Source: Cymbidium sinense
Lineage: Eukaryota; Streptophyta; Magnoliopsida; Asparagales; Orchidaceae
Direction: 5' to 3'
Assembly (NCBI GenBank): GCA_021442155.1
Contig: CM038228.1
Location: 14,177,179 to 14,241,178, forward strand
DNA: 64,000 nucleotides
In this document: positions 63,886 to 64,000 of the stretch, piece by piece
Position numbering within the stretch: the stretch's first letter is position 1
Layout: every line of letters starts with the position of its first letter
Position numbers and translations under genes: made by a program
Notes under the pieces: generated by a model
The model's input: only the letters and a program-made list of their open reading frames with translations
What the model was told of the DNA's origin: nothing
The model's database searches: none

Positions 63886-64000
63886 TTGTTGTTCTCTGTT
63901 CAACACGTTTATATATTATATGCATTTTAATCTTTTAAATTTTTTTTTTTTTTTATGTTTACAATGATGTCATTTGTTTTTCTTAAGTGTGTATGACCAT

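Larger units (their letters stand above)
62428..64000 (+). other. Intron 2 of the thioesterase gene (runs off the window)
   Basis: Starts with GTATAG after exon 2 and is T-rich as expected of a plant intron. It contains a foldback MITE (63,032-63,286) and a SINE (63,643-63,885). No acceptor followed by family-matching coding sequence is seen. Confidence 0.75.

Noticed and set aside
62430..64000. Third coding exon of the thioesterase gene
   Set aside because: No acceptor followed by the expected family sequence is visible on the plus strand. The exon is presumably beyond the window.

Overview
The window is nuclear DNA of a flowering plant. The only gene that looks intact is an intron-containing acyl-protein thioesterase-type gene at the right edge. 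A host gene fragment has plant-type introns, and a tRNA-derived SINE, a MITE and several LTR-type elements are present. Base composition is strongly AT-rich with long stretches lacking any credible reading frame, as in the repeat-dense part of a large plant genome. I cannot tell monocot from dicot. I see no bacterial, organellar or CRISPR-like content. Boundaries given for repeats were found by reading copies against one another, not by an alignment program, so allow tens of bases either way unless stated.

Region 1 (about 1.5-47 kb) is built mostly from six copies of one non-coding repeat, here called R, about 6.3-7.7 kb per copy. R1, R5 and R6 lie on the plus strand and R2, R3 and R4 on the minus strand. 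Read in the plus direction, copies begin TGTG/TGTT and end in GGTTAACA, like LTRs. R3 is nested in R2 (split 8,078-14,662 and 22,241-22,689) and R4 is nested in R5 (split 22,690-22,849 and 30,545 onward). Each insertion is flanked by a nearly matching 5-bp duplication. R2 and R5 touch head to head with no base between them at 22,689/22,690, forming a foldback. Between the end of R5 (43,470) and the start of R6 (44,963) lies a decayed Ty3/Gypsy-like gag segment in the same orientation. This suggests that R is a very long LTR.

Region 2 consists of a second repeat, here called E. E1 (34.8-40.86 kb) is inserted in R5. E2 (47.64-56.65 kb) and E3 (56.66-60.56 kb) follow one another directly. E is non-coding and is a mosaic of short tandem arrays (68, 175, 125, 65 and 205 bp) and small hairpins whose stems stay paired although their sequence changes.

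Inside E2 lies a broken fragment of an RRP12-like ribosome-biogenesis gene on the minus strand (50,259-55,678). Introns are retained, and there are frameshifts, stops and an internal gap. That fragment is split by a 4-kb LTR element with Copia-like LTR features, whose interior is filled with two tandem arrays and GC-rich sequence.

Region 3 (61.4-64 kb) holds the promoter, leader and first two coding exons of the thioesterase gene. Its second intron runs off the window and carries a foldback MITE and a SINE with a perfect 13-bp target duplication.
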